This document shows, in pieces, positions 8,589-17,258 of a stretch of 39,242 nt of DNA. The translations under genes were made by a program, and so were the position numbers. Source of the DNA: Lachnospiraceae bacterium UBA1766 (lineage in GTDB: Bacteria > Bacillota > Clostridia > Lachnospirales > Lachnospiraceae); NCBI GenBank assembly GCA_002314715.1, contig DCGY01000079.1, positions 1-39,242 on the forward strand, in the 5' to 3' direction. Numbering within the stretch: position 1 is the first letter of the stretch; every line of letters starts with the position of its first letter. The notes beneath the pieces were generated by a model. The model ran no database searches, was not told the DNA's origin, and saw nothing but the letters and a program-made list of their open reading frames with translations.

Positions 8589-9305
8589 ATGGCAGCAATT
8601 TATTGGGCAGCAGATTCCACCGTACAGTACAATTCGATTTTGACCTATCCTCAGACCGGTATCGGACAGATGATGCATTTGTTTTTGAAACCGGAGGTGA
8701 CGGTTTGCAACCATGCGATAAACGGACGTTCCACCAAGAGCTTTCTCGAGCAGGGACGTTTGGCGGCTATCGAAGAGAAGATTCAGCCGGAGGATTTCCT
8801 GTTTATTCAGTTTGGACATAATGATGAGAAGAAGGAAGATCCCCTCCGCTTTACCGAGCCTTTTGGGGCTTATTCCGATAATTTGAAAATCTATATTGAG
8901 ACGGCCAGAAAAAAGAAAGCTTACCCGGTTTTGATTACACCGATTGAGAGAAGACGCTTCGATGCAAACGGAAATCTGGGACCGGGAGAGCATGCCGAAT
9001 ATGTCAAAGCCATGAAGCAGGTGGCAAAAGAATGCGACGTACCTTTAATTGATTTGTATACCAGAAGCCGTGAATTATTAAGTAAGCTGGGACCGGAGGG
9101 AGCGAAACAGATTTATATTTCCGTAGGCCCTGATATTTATCCAAACTTCCCGGACGGCAAGGAGGATTTGACCCATTTGTGTGTCAGAGGAGCGATTTGT
9201 TATGCTTCTTATATTGCCGAAGGATTAAAGGCCCTTGGCGGAAGATACGCAGATTTGGTATTGGATTTACAGACAGTTGAGCAGGTAAGGGCCATGCAGC
9301 AATAG
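8589..9305 (+). CDS. Rhamnogalacturonan acetylesterase (CE12, SGNH hydrolase)
   Basis: The protein has 238 residues and removes acetyl groups from rhamnogalacturonan backbones. SGNH blocks are visible: nucleophile Ser10 in AADSTV (the family usually has GDS, here ADS), Asn in block II (INGRSTKSF), GHND at 76-79, and the Asp193/His196 pair in DLTH. There is no signal peptide, so it acts in the cytosol on imported oligosaccharides. I chose ATG 8589 because AGGAG at 8575-8579 has 9 nt of spacing. ATG 8580 abuts that site. It is the first gene of an operon with a MATE exporter, GH28 and a TIM-barrel isomerase. Confidence 0.88.
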   Translation: MAAIYWAADSTVQYNSILTYPQTGIGQMMHLFLKPEVTVCNHAINGRSTKSFLEQGRLAAIEEKIQPEDFLFIQFGHNDEKKEDPLRFTEPFGAYSDNLKIYIETARKKKAYPVLITPIERRRFDANGNLGPGEHAEYVKAMKQVAKECDVPLIDLYTRSRELLSKLGPEGAKQIYISVGPDIYPNFPDGKEDLTHLCVRGAICYASYIAEGLKALGGRYADLVLDLQTVEQVRAMQQ

Positions 9306-9316
9306 GAGGCTTTTTT

Positions 9317-10693
9317 GTGAAAATTGGGAAAGTAGACCGTAATGAGATTTTACACGGCAATCTTTTGAAAACCATATTGATTCTTTCCGTTCCGGTAATC
9401 ATTAACTCCTTTCTGCAGACCATGTACAATTTGACGGATACCTATTGGCTGGGGAAGCTTGGTACGGATGAACTGGCGGCCATTAATCTGGTGACACCCA
9501 TGCAGAATCTGATTAATAATATCGGTTCCGGTATTACGGTGGCAGGATCGGTGTTGGTATCGCAGTATCTGGGGGCCAAGAAGGATGAGGATGCCAAGTC
9601 CATGGCGAATCAGATTTTTGCCTGTGCCATGATTTTTTCCGTGCTGTGTGCAACTTTGTGTTCCTTATGTTCTCCGCTGATTGTGGGTTGGCTGGGTGCA
9701 GACGGGGACACCTACTTGAACGGAAAAATCTACTTGCAGCTGGTTATGCTGGATATGCCTTTTCTGTTTACGGTAAATATGTATTCTTCCTTCCGACATG
9801 CCCAGGGAGATACGCTGACCCCCATGCTGTTAAATCTATTGGGTATCTGCATCAATCTGGTAGCGGATCCCTTTTTGATGGTGCATTATCATTTGGGTGC
9901 GGCCGGTGCGGCCTTGGCTACGATTGCAGCCAAATCGGTTCCGGCAGTGATTGCATTTACAGTGCTTCAAAACAAAAAGAATTTAATCTATATCGATCTT
10001 CGAAAACTGAAGTTTGAAAAAGAAAAATTGCAACAAATTGTGACGGTTGGCGTCCCCAGTGCCGTGGGCGGAAGCGTTCAACAACTGGGATTTCTGATTC
10101 TTTCCAGAAGCGTGTTTGCCTACGGAAAAGAAGCGATGGCAGCATACGGTATCGGCAATAAGGTAAACGGTATTATTTCTCTGCCGTCCACCGGTATCGG
10201 TTCGGCAGTGTCCATTATCGTAGGCCAAAATTACGGGGCAGACCAAATGCCCAGAGCCCAGAAGGCGTATCGCTATTCCTGCACGGGCGTGGTGGTATTT
10301 CTGTTAATCGGCGGGTATATTCTGTCCAGACCGGCGATTTGTATTCCCATCGTCAGCATTTTCTCGGACCAGGAAAATGTAATTTCCATGGCGGCGGATT
10401 TCTTAAGCATCATGGCGTTTTGGTGCTTTGCCAATGCGATTCATGATTGTACCAACGGCTTCTTTAAGGGCATGGGAAAGACCTTTGTCCCTATGATTGT
10501 GGATATTTCCAGGTTGTGGATTTTCCGATTCGGCACGTTGTATTTTTGCGAATATGTATTGCATATGGGCGTTCGAAGCATCTGGTATGCGGTTGTGGTT
10601 AGTAACGGTATCGCTGCATTGGTATTATTTGTACTTTATGTGAGCGGTGTTTGGAAAAAGTGGAAGAAAAGAGCCAAGTACAAGAAAGGGTAA
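9317..10693 (+). CDS. MATE family efflux transporter
   Basis: The protein has 458 residues with about twelve hydrophobic segments in two similar halves and typical MATE features such as PVIINSFLQTMYNLTD near the N-terminus. MATE proteins export small molecules using a sodium or proton gradient. The start is a GTG at 9317, supported by AGGAGG at 9304-9309 with 7 nt spacing. The gene lies 11 nt after the acetylesterase and just before GH28. What it exports is unknown. In this operon it might remove acetate, an unusable sugar or a toxic plant compound, but that is speculation. Confidence 0.88.
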   Translation: MKIGKVDRNEILHGNLLKTILILSVPVIINSFLQTMYNLTDTYWLGKLGTDELAAINLVTPMQNLINNIGSGITVAGSVLVSQYLGAKKDEDAKSMANQIFACAMIFSVLCATLCSLCSPLIVGWLGADGDTYLNGKIYLQLVMLDMPFLFTVNMYSSFRHAQGDTLTPMLLNLLGICINLVADPFLMVHYHLGAAGAALATIAAKSVPAVIAFTVLQNKKNLIYIDLRKLKFEKEKLQQIVTVGVPSAVGGSVQQLGFLILSRSVFAYGKEAMAAYGIGNKVNGIISLPSTGIGSAVSIIVGQNYGADQMPRAQKAYRYSCTGVVVFLLIGGYILSRPAICIPIVSIFSDQENVISMAADFLSIMAFWCFANAIHDCTNGFFKGMGKTFVPMIVDISRLWIFRFGTLYFCEYVLHMGVRSIWYAVVVSNGIAALVLFVLYVSGVWKKWKKRAKYKKG

Positions 10694-10704
10694 CGGAAGA
10701 AAAA

Positions 10705-12654
10705 ATGATGGATTATAAGATTTGTCCCGAAGAAATGAGACAGCAGGTTCTGGAAAATAAAAAGGACCTCTATATCGAAATTACCCGGTCCATGCTGGCG
10801 GTGAAAACCGAAGACCTGGGCATCAACGAGAAAATTGAATACGCCACTGCTTTAAAAGAGGTGCTGGCGGTGATGGATTTCCAGATTTACGAATTGTACC
10901 GTTCCCTGGCAGATGCCTACGGAAACATTATTCAGGAAATATACGAAAGCCTGTTGGAAAGTGATTATAGCGATTATCTCCATTCCGTATTGTGGAAGGA
11001 GTTTTTGGATTTTGGAGAAGAGAAGCATTTCCTGTTGAAGGACTGGTTTGTAAGGGAAGAAAAAATCGAGCTGGATATTGATAGTAAGGAAAACATTTCC
11101 CTTCGCCTGCTTTTGGTTACTCCAAGAAGTGTGACGGTGGAACTGGTGCAAACCGGTAAGTATGAGACGGAAGAGAAATTCCTGACCTATCTAAACGGCA
11201 AGCCTGTGGAAGCAGGTGATACGGTGGTTCGAACCGTATACGGATTGTATCCGGATCGGGATTATGAGTTGGTGGTGATTTCAGAGGACGGCCAGCGTGC
11301 CGGCAGAGTGAACTTCTGGACCAAGCAGGAATCGGTTACCCTGAATGTAAAGGATTTCGGCGCGGTAGGAGATGGGGAGACCGATGATACCCATTGTATT
11401 CAAACAGCGATTTTGAGCTGTCCGGCCCAGGGACGGGTGTATCTTCCCGAGGGAATCTACTCGATTAAAAGTCTTTTCTTAAAAAGTGATATGCAGCTGG
11501 AACTGGCCAAGGGAGCGGAGCTTCGGGCCATTCCGAGACGGGAGGAGCACGGCATGCAGCCGGCAATGCTCCCCGGAAATAACCGTGGCAGTGAATATAA
11601 TTTTGGAACCTGGGAAGGCAATCCGCTTCCGATGTTTTCCGGTATTCTGGCCGGAATCGGTGTAAAAAATGTGGTTATCTACGGGGAGGGTGTGTTAAAC
11701 GGAAATGCCTCCAAGGAAACCTGGTGGAAGGATCCGAAGGTAATGAATATGGCGTATCGCCCCAGACTGTTTTTCTTAAAGGACAGCAGCAATGTTTATC
11801 TGCAGGGCATTACTCTCAAGAATTCTCCTTCCTGGACCATCCATCCTTATTTTAGTGAGGACCTGGGATTTTATAATATTTCCGTGCAGAATCCTTTTGA
11901 TTCGCCCAACACGGACGGACTGGACCCGGAGAGCTGTCGCGGCGTAGAAATTGCCGGCGTGAATTTTTCCCTGGGGGATGACTGTATTGCGGTGAAATCC
12001 GGAAAAATATATATGGGACGTAAGTTTAAGAAGCCGTCCGAGAGCATTCGTATTCACAACTGCTTTATGCAAAACGGACACGGGGCAGTGACCATCGGAA
12101 GCGAGATGGCCGGCGGTGTGAAGAACCTGACGGTGGAGGACTGTGTGTTTTCCCATACCGACAGAGGCCTTCGTATCAAGACCAGAAGAGGACGCGGCCG
12201 TGATGCAGTGCTGGATCGTATTATTTTCCGAAACATTACCATGGATCATGTAATGACGCCCTTTGTGGTAAACAGCTTTTATTTCTGCGATCCGGACGGA
12301 AAGACTCCTTATGTACAAAGCAGAGAGGCCTATCCCGTTGACGAGAGAACACCGGTGATTAAGCGTCTGGAGTTTGAGGATATTGATGCAAAGAACTGTC
12401 ACGTGGCAGCGGCTTATATTGAAGGACTCCCGGAATTAAAAATCGAAGAACTGATTATGAGACATGTGCATATTTCCTTTACCGACCAGCCCAAAAAGGA
12501 CGTGCCGGCCATGTCTGAGGGCGTGGAAAGCTGTACCAGGAAAGGAATTTTCGTAAAGAATGTGAAGCGCGTTACATTGGACCATGTGGAGATTTCGGGC
12601 TGTGAGGGAGAAGAAATCACGGCGGACTGCGTGGACGAACTGAATCGCGTATAA
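10705..12654 (+). CDS. GH28 polygalacturonase-like hydrolase with N-terminal extension
   Basis: The protein has 649 residues and hydrolyses galacturonan or rhamnogalacturonan oligomers. Residues 1 to about 125 form a helical region I do not recognise. Residues about 126-210 look fibronectin type III-like, and a parallel beta-helix begins near 213 (KDFGAVGDG). All GH28 motifs are present: NTDG at 402-405, Asp425-Asp426 in GDDC, His459 in GHG and RIK at 490-492. No signal peptide is seen, so it is cytosolic. ATG 10705 or 10708 follows GGAAG; a TTG reading from 10651 inside the MATE gene is unlikely. Exact linkage (homogalacturonan or rhamnogalacturonan) cannot be told. Confidence 0.9.
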   Translation: MMDYKICPEEMRQQVLENKKDLYIEITRSMLAVKTEDLGINEKIEYATALKEVLAVMDFQIYELYRSLADAYGNIIQEIYESLLESDYSDYLHSVLWKEFLDFGEEKHFLLKDWFVREEKIELDIDSKENISLRLLLVTPRSVTVELVQTGKYETEEKFLTYLNGKPVEAGDTVVRTVYGLYPDRDYELVVISEDGQRAGRVNFWTKQESVTLNVKDFGAVGDGETDDTHCIQTAILSCPAQGRVYLPEGIYSIKSLFLKSDMQLELAKGAELRAIPRREEHGMQPAMLPGNNRGSEYNFGTWEGNPLPMFSGILAGIGVKNVVIYGEGVLNGNASKETWWKDPKVMNMAYRPRLFFLKDSSNVYLQGITLKNSPSWTIHPYFSEDLGFYNISVQNPFDSPNTDGLDPESCRGVEIAGVNFSLGDDCIAVKSGKIYMGRKFKKPSESIRIHNCFMQNGHGAVTIGSEMAGGVKNLTVEDCVFSHTDRGLRIKTRRGRGRDAVLDRIIFRNITMDHVMTPFVVNSFYFCDPDGKTPYVQSREAYPVDERTPVIKRLEFEDIDAKNCHVAAAYIEGLPELKIEELIMRHVHISFTDQPKKDVPAMSEGVESCTRKGIFVKNVKRVTLDHVEISGCEGEEITADCVDELNRV

Positions 12655-12697
12655 AGCCCGGGATTATAGAGCTTCACAAAGGTTAGGAGAGACAAAA

Positions 12698-13534
12698 ATG
12701 CAACTTGGAATTCGATTACATGATATCAAAAAGGCACCCTTGGAGGAACGTCTGGCGATCGCAAAAGAGCAGGGTTTTCGTTGCGGACATATTGCCTTAT
12801 CCAAGGTTATCAGCGAATATTCGGTAGACGATGGAGCTCTGACTCCGGGTTTGGCCATGTATCTTCGGAAACAGTTTGCCAAATACGACCAGGATGTGGC
12901 AGTGCTTGGATGTTACCTGAATCTGACGAACCCCAATCCGGAGACCATGAAAAAGACCTATGCCAGATATATGGCAAATATTCGTTTCGCCTCCATGTTG
13001 GGTGCAGGGGTTGTGGGAACCGAGACCGGAGCCTGCAACGAGGAATATAAATTTGAGCCCTTTAGTCACTCGGAAGAGGCACTGGATATTTTTATTGAGC
13101 GGGTGAAACCGGTGGTAAAATATGCGGAACAGATGGGCGTGATTTTTGCCATCGAACCGGTGTACAAGCACATCGTTTGTAATCCCAAGCGTGCCAGAAA
13201 AGTTCTGGATGCGATTGATTCCCCCAATCTACAGATCATTTTCGATCCCGTAAATTTGTTGGATAAGAGCAATTACGAACAGCGGGATGAAATTTTTGCG
13301 GAAGCTATGGAGCTTTTGGGAAAAGATATTGCGGTATTGCATTTAAAGGATTTCGTGGTAACCGAGAAGGGGCTGGATTCCGTGGCTTGCGGAACAGGAC
13401 AGATGCGATATGAGGAGATCCTCCGCTTTGTGAAGACCGGGAAGCCTTATATGCATGCAACCTTGGAAAATACAAATCCGGACAATGCAGTGATTGCCCG
13501 GAAATTTATACAGGATATTTATGATGGAATCTAA
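12698..13534 (+). CDS. Sugar phosphate isomerase/epimerase family TIM-barrel protein
   Basis: The protein has 278 residues of the AP-endonuclease-2/xylose-isomerase-like TIM barrel. Likely metal-binding residues are seen in TETGAC, AIEPVY, IFDPVN, LHLKD and ATLEN. These proteins isomerise or epimerise sugars and some cleave glycosides. The exact reaction here is unknown. A good ribosome site (TTAGGAGAG) precedes ATG 12698, 43 nt after GH28, making it the last gene of the CE12 operon. Its stop codon directly abuts the stop codon of the convergent methylesterase gene. A role in converting a pectin-derived sugar is inferred from context. Confidence 0.8.
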   Translation: MQLGIRLHDIKKAPLEERLAIAKEQGFRCGHIALSKVISEYSVDDGALTPGLAMYLRKQFAKYDQDVAVLGCYLNLTNPNPETMKKTYARYMANIRFASMLGAGVVGTETGACNEEYKFEPFSHSEEALDIFIERVKPVVKYAEQMGVIFAIEPVYKHIVCNPKRARKVLDAIDSPNLQIIFDPVNLLDKSNYEQRDEIFAEAMELLGKDIAVLHLKDFVVTEKGLDSVACGTGQMRYEEILRFVKTGKPYMHATLENTNPDNAVIARKFIQDIYDGI

Positions 13535-14527
13535 TTAGGGATTCCAGTGATCGGCGCCGCCAAGAACGGCTTCTTTGGTGTAATGGGAAAGGTCATTTTC
13601 AAAAAGCTGCTTGGCAAAAGGAGCTTTGGCATGGATTTCCTCGCAGCGGGCATTGGTCAGTTCGTAAATTGCAAAGAAAGCATTTTCTCTGGCAGCCGGT
13701 TTGTTCCAGTCATGAAATATCTCGGGATGAATGTGAGCGCCGGCGGTACATTTGAGAAATACACACTTGCCATAATCCCTCCAGGGTCTTGCCAGGTAAA
13801 CGGATTCTTTTGGGCATTCGGCAGATAAGAAGCTGCATTCCCAAAAAACATAACCGTATTCCTGCCCTTCGGGAGTGGAAGGAGCGGTAACATAGCCTTG
13901 AATGGTTTGGCCCTCCCGATGCATTAAGGACTCCAATAGGCAATGATCAAAATATGCGGTGGCACTGCCAAAGATAAAATCAATATTGCCGCAAATATAG
14001 CAGTTTTTGTAATAATGTCTTCCGTTTATACGGGGAGCGTATTGCTTGGGGCCGATGAATCCTCCGGGCTGTAATTCCTTCGGGGGAAGAGGACCGGTAA
14101 ACAGGGTGTCCTGTCTGCCCAGCAATCTGCAATCGATACATTGGAAACGGTCTCCGTCCACATATAGGGCAATGGCCTGCCCCACTTTGTTTTCGTCGCC
14201 GGAGGCATTTTCGATGGTAAGATTTTTCAAAGTTACATCGTGCGCATCCACGAAGACGGAGTAGGAGCGAAAGGTTCCCCGATTGGTGCCATCCTCCATT
14301 TGGGCGAAGGCATAGTCATCGTAGGAAAGGATCGTCTCATGAGGAGAAATACCTGTGCCTTGGATGGTTACAAAATCCCGGTCAATGGTCAGTTTTTCCC
14401 GATAGACGCCCGGTTCCAGTGAGATGATGACAGGCTCCGTGCAGGAAGCGGGGAGCGAATTTATTGCTTCGGTAATGGTCCTGAAATTGCCTGAAAGCGG
14501 ATTTGATGATACAATAAGATTACGCAT
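13535..14527 (-). CDS. Pectin methylesterase (CE8)
   Basis: The protein has 330 residues and removes methyl esters from homogalacturonan, giving methanol. The CE8 right-handed beta-helix motifs are clear: Gln117 in GQAIAL, Asp140 in GRQDTLF, Asp183 in GNIDFIFG, and Arg247/Trp249 in LARPW. No signal peptide is present, so it should act on imported oligomers. I chose ATG 14527 because AAGGAG lies 7 nt upstream. The longer reading to 14677 runs back through the divergent GH105 start. It is divergently placed from GH105, so the two may share control. Confidence 0.9.
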   Translation of the reverse strand: MRNLIVSSNPLSGNFRTITEAINSLPASCTEPVIISLEPGVYREKLTIDRDFVTIQGTGISPHETILSYDDYAFAQMEDGTNRGTFRSYSVFVDAHDVTLKNLTIENASGDENKVGQAIALYVDGDRFQCIDCRLLGRQDTLFTGPLPPKELQPGGFIGPKQYAPRINGRHYYKNCYICGNIDFIFGSATAYFDHCLLESLMHREGQTIQGYVTAPSTPEGQEYGYVFWECSFLSAECPKESVYLARPWRDYGKCVFLKCTAGAHIHPEIFHDWNKPAARENAFFAIYELTNARCEEIHAKAPFAKQLFENDLSHYTKEAVLGGADHWNP

Positions 14528-14573
14528 AACAAACTCCTTTTGATGTTGAAAATAGCCTGTTTCTATGAGGTTT

Positions 14574-14579
14574 ATTATA
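14574..14579 (-). promoter_or_regulatory. Candidate -10 element of the methylesterase gene
   Basis: TATAAT reads leftward at 14579-14574, giving a predicted leader of about 40 nt before the ATG at 14527. The -35 match is poor. I saw no LacI-type palindrome in this 101-bp divergent region. Confidence 0.45.
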
Positions 14580-14628
14580 GCGGATTTTGGAAAGACAATA
14601 AAGTTTTTTTCGGAAAGAGAGGATAAAA

Positions 14629-15756
14629 ATGGATAAAATCGAAAGCTACATTCAGATGCTGATGGATAAGAGTACACCGGATTATCCCATTTGGAATATA
14701 GAAAAGGTTCGGGCCGGAAAAAAGTCCACCTGGAATTATATAGACGGTTGTATGATTAAGGCAATCCTGGAGATGTATGCCATAACCGGAGAACGGAAAT
14801 ATTTTCAGTTCGCGGATTATTTTGTGGATGCCAAGGTTTCTGAGGATGGGGCCATCGAAGGCTATGATGTGGCAGAACTGAACATTGATAATGTGAATGC
14901 GGGAAAAACTTTATTTGAGCTGTACGATTTGACCGGCAAGGAGAAATATCGGAAAGCAATGGACCTGATTTATTCCCAAATTCAGCAGATGCCTCGTACC
15001 AAGGAAGGAAATTTCTGGCACAAAAATATATATCCCAATCAGGTATGGTTGGATGGAATGTATATGGGACAGCCCTTCTATATGGAGTATGATACCCGTT
15101 TCGGAGGCAAGGCCCACTATGAGGATATTTACAAGCAATTTGCCAATGTCATTCGGATCCTTCGCAATCCCTTAAACGGATTATATTATCACGCATACGA
15201 TGAGTCCAGAGAGATGTTTTGGTGCGATAAGGTAACCGGACTCTCCCAGAATATATGGCTTCGCGCAATCGGCTGGTATGCCATGGCATTGTTGGATACC
15301 TATACCCTGGCAGACCCGAAGGAGACGCAGATTCGGGATCTTCTGAAGAATGCATTTGTGGATTTGATGGACTCTATGGTGAAATATCAGGACGAAAGCG
15401 GTATGTGGTACCAGGTCGTTAATTTTGGCGGTATGGACCGTAATTACCTGGAGACCAGCGGTAGCTCCATTATGGCATATGCACTTTTGAAGGGCGTACG
15501 CGTAGGACTGTTGCCGGAAAGCTACCGGATCTATGGCGAAAAGGCATTTGACGGCGTGACCGAACAGAAGCTGACCGTGGACGATAAGGGAGAACTGCAC
15601 ATGGACGGAATTTGCCTGGTGGCAGGACTTGGCGGAGGTACCAGAAGACACGGCACCTATGACTACTACATGTCAGAGCCTATTGTGAAGGATGATGCCA
15701 AGGGAGTGGGCCCGTACCTGTTGGCTTACACAGAGATTCGCCGCATTCGGGGTTGA
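14629..15756 (+). CDS. GH105 unsaturated rhamnogalacturonyl hydrolase
   Basis: The protein has 375 residues of the YteR/YesR (GH105) family, which removes the 4,5-unsaturated uronic acid left at the end of oligosaccharides by pectate or rhamnogalacturonan lyases. The family's catalytic Asp in DGMYMG is at residue 142. The conserved LNIDNVNAGKTLF stretch and the (alpha/alpha)6-barrel aromatic pattern are present. There is no signal peptide, as expected for this cytosolic family. ATG 14629 follows AGAGAGG with 6 nt spacing. Its presence implies that lyase products are imported, although no lyase gene lies in the window. Confidence 0.9.
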   Translation: MDKIESYIQMLMDKSTPDYPIWNIEKVRAGKKSTWNYIDGCMIKAILEMYAITGERKYFQFADYFVDAKVSEDGAIEGYDVAELNIDNVNAGKTLFELYDLTGKEKYRKAMDLIYSQIQQMPRTKEGNFWHKNIYPNQVWLDGMYMGQPFYMEYDTRFGGKAHYEDIYKQFANVIRILRNPLNGLYYHAYDESREMFWCDKVTGLSQNIWLRAIGWYAMALLDTYTLADPKETQIRDLLKNAFVDLMDSMVKYQDESGMWYQVVNFGGMDRNYLETSGSSIMAYALLKGVRVGLLPESYRIYGEKAFDGVTEQKLTVDDKGELHMDGICLVAGLGGGTRRHGTYDYYMSEPIVKDDAKGVGPYLLAYTEIRRIRG

Positions 15757-15864
15757 TGAATCGGAAAGGACCAAATAAGAGGAGTATTGAGAAACGATTG
15801 GAATACGGAACATGCAAATACGCATTAACGGATTGTTTTGAATAATAAGTTTTGGACAAAAGAA

Positions 15865-15899
15865 ATCGCAGAACACTTTGTGCTCTGCGATTTTATTTT
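15865..15899. terminator. Bidirectional terminator between GH105 and lacI
   Basis: ATCGCAGAACAC at 15865-15876 pairs with GTGCTCTGCGAT at 15880-15891 (one wobble) around a 3-nt loop, with T-rich sequence after it and A-rich sequence before it. It can end both GH105 and the convergent repressor gene. The rest of 15757-15915 holds nothing I can identify. Confidence 0.8.
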
Positions 15900-15915
15900 G
15901 TGAAAAAGGGAATCA

Positions 15916-16932
15916 TTAAAACTCGGTGGTTTTTCTGCGTACCAGATTTCCGGGGAATACTGTCTTTTGGGGCATATCCTGTCCGGATAAGACACCAATC
16001 AGGGTTTTGACCAGGGAGCGGGTTTGGGCCTCCAACTGATTGTCGATGGAGGTAAGCTCCGGTGTACAGCATCCGGTCAAAATGGAGTTGTTGTATCCGA
16101 TAACGGATAAGTCTTTGGGGATACTGATTTGATTCTGCTGGCCGTACTTGACTGCGGCAATACCCAGTTGATCATCGGAAGCGATGACTCCGTGGAAGGT
16201 GTGGTCTTCCTTGGCAAAATTGGTAATGTAGTTGGCAATGCTTTCCATTTCGGTAAGCTCTTCGGGCACTTTTAAAATCAGGTCTTCATACCCCTTGACT
16301 TTATGACTTTCCATGGCCATGCGGAAGCCATCCAGTTTCTTGCGTCCGCTGTAGGAAGTGGAGTTGTACAAATATAAAACATCGGATATGCCGGAATTAA
16401 TCATGTCGGTGGTGGCACGATACATAGAGTTCACGTCATCACTTAAAATGCTGTACACGTTTTCGTGATGATAAGAAGCATTCAGAATCATCACAGGTAC
16501 CTTTTCGGAACAGTCGCGGATATAGGCATTTTCCTCCTCGGTGGAGCCGATGAAGTTGGAACCTACCAGAATCAGCCCGTCTACCTTTTTGGAAAGAATC
16601 AGGTTGATGTAATTGCGGCGTACATCCAGGTTGTAGCCGGTACAGCAAAGCAGAGACTCGTAGCCGTTGGCCTGGAGATTCTGCTCCAGAAAATATACAG
16701 CCTTTGCAAGGAAAATATCAGAAGAGTCGGCACAAAGGATACCGATGGTCTTCATGGATTTTAATCCCATGGCGCGGGCGGAAGAGTTGGGAGTGTATCC
16801 GAACTCATCAATAATATCCATAATTTTTTGGCGGGTGGATTCCTTTACCTTGGTACTGCCGTTCAAAACTCTGGAGACGGTTGCAATGGAAACACCTGCT
16901 TTTTCAGAAATATCGTAAATCGTTAAGGACAT
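15916..16932 (-). CDS. LacI-family transcriptional regulator
   Basis: The protein has 338 residues. An N-terminal helix-turn-helix (IYDISEKAGVSIATVSRVLNG), the hinge helix region around NSSARAMGLKS and a periplasmic-binding-like effector domain give the full LacI architecture. It is divergent from uxaB-uxaA-uxaC-kdgK. LacI-like palindromes are in the intergenic region, at the uxaB promoter and upstream of CE12. It therefore probably represses uronate and pectin genes until an intermediate binds. The inducer is not known. The ribosome site (GAGAAAAG) is modest. Confidence 0.92.
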   Translation of the reverse strand: MSLTIYDISEKAGVSIATVSRVLNGSTKVKESTRQKIMDIIDEFGYTPNSSARAMGLKSMKTIGILCADSSDIFLAKAVYFLEQNLQANGYESLLCCTGYNLDVRRNYINLILSKKVDGLILVGSNFIGSTEEENAYIRDCSEKVPVMILNASYHHENVYSILSDDVNSMYRATTDMINSGISDVLYLYNSTSYSGRKKLDGFRMAMESHKVKGYEDLILKVPEELTEMESIANYITNFAKEDHTFHGVIASDDQLGIAAVKYGQQNQISIPKDLSVIGYNNSILTGCCTPELTSIDNQLEAQTRSLVKTLIGVLSGQDMPQKTVFPGNLVRRKTTEF

Positions 16933-16980
16933 ATTCTTTTCTCACATTCACCTAGTTTTTCGGGTTACTTCCATATAAAA

Positions 16981-16996
16981 ATGTAACCATTTACAT
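16981..16996. promoter_or_regulatory. Operator in the lacI-uxaB intergenic region
   Basis: ATGTAACCATTTACAT has perfect 6-bp arms (ATGTAA/TTACAT). It lies 49-64 nt upstream of the repressor start, a position suited to autoregulation. It matches the cre consensus with one mismatch. Confidence 0.6.
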
Positions 16997-17139
16997 TTTA
17001 CAGGAAAAGACAAGAAAATGCAAGGGTGGAAAGCCACTCTGTGAGCCAAAAAACAGGCAATATCTTTGTGCGTTTTTAACAAAAGAAACAGGAGAAAATA
17101 TAGAAAAAGTACAATTATTTTCTAATTTCGGCGGAATGG

Positions 17140-17168
17140 TTGACTATTCTCGTATTTGGTGTAATATT
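17140..17168 (+). promoter_or_regulatory. Promoter of the uxaB-uxaA-uxaC-kdgK operon
   Basis: TTGACT at 17140-17145 is followed 16-17 nt later by TAATAT (17162-17167) or AATATT (17163-17168). The predicted transcript start near 17174 lies at the operator. The leader to ATG 17259 is about 85 nt. Confidence 0.7.
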
Positions 17169-17173
17169 ATTAA

Positions 17174-17187
17174 TGTAACCGCTTACA
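17174..17187. promoter_or_regulatory. Operator at the uxaB transcript start (LacI-type; also a full cre match)
   Basis: TGTAACCGCTTACA is a near-perfect palindrome with TGTAA/TTACA arms, placed at the predicted transcript start just as at the CE12 operon. With the preceding A it fits every position of the cre consensus WTGNAANCGNWNNCW, so CcpA is an alternative or additional binder. Confidence 0.75.
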
Positions 17188-17258
17188 CGAAAAGCGGATT
17201 TCTCTACGTAAAAAGAAGCGATTTGGAGACAAAACAGAATCAGAAAGGAATTAAGAGC

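Noticed and set aside
10651..10704. Extended GH28 start at TTG 10651
   Set aside because: It lies inside the MATE gene with no ribosome site, whereas ATG 10705/10708 follows one.
17136..17258. Extended uxaB start upstream of ATG 17259
   Set aside because: It would begin upstream of the predicted promoter and include the operator; the family N-terminus begins at 17259.
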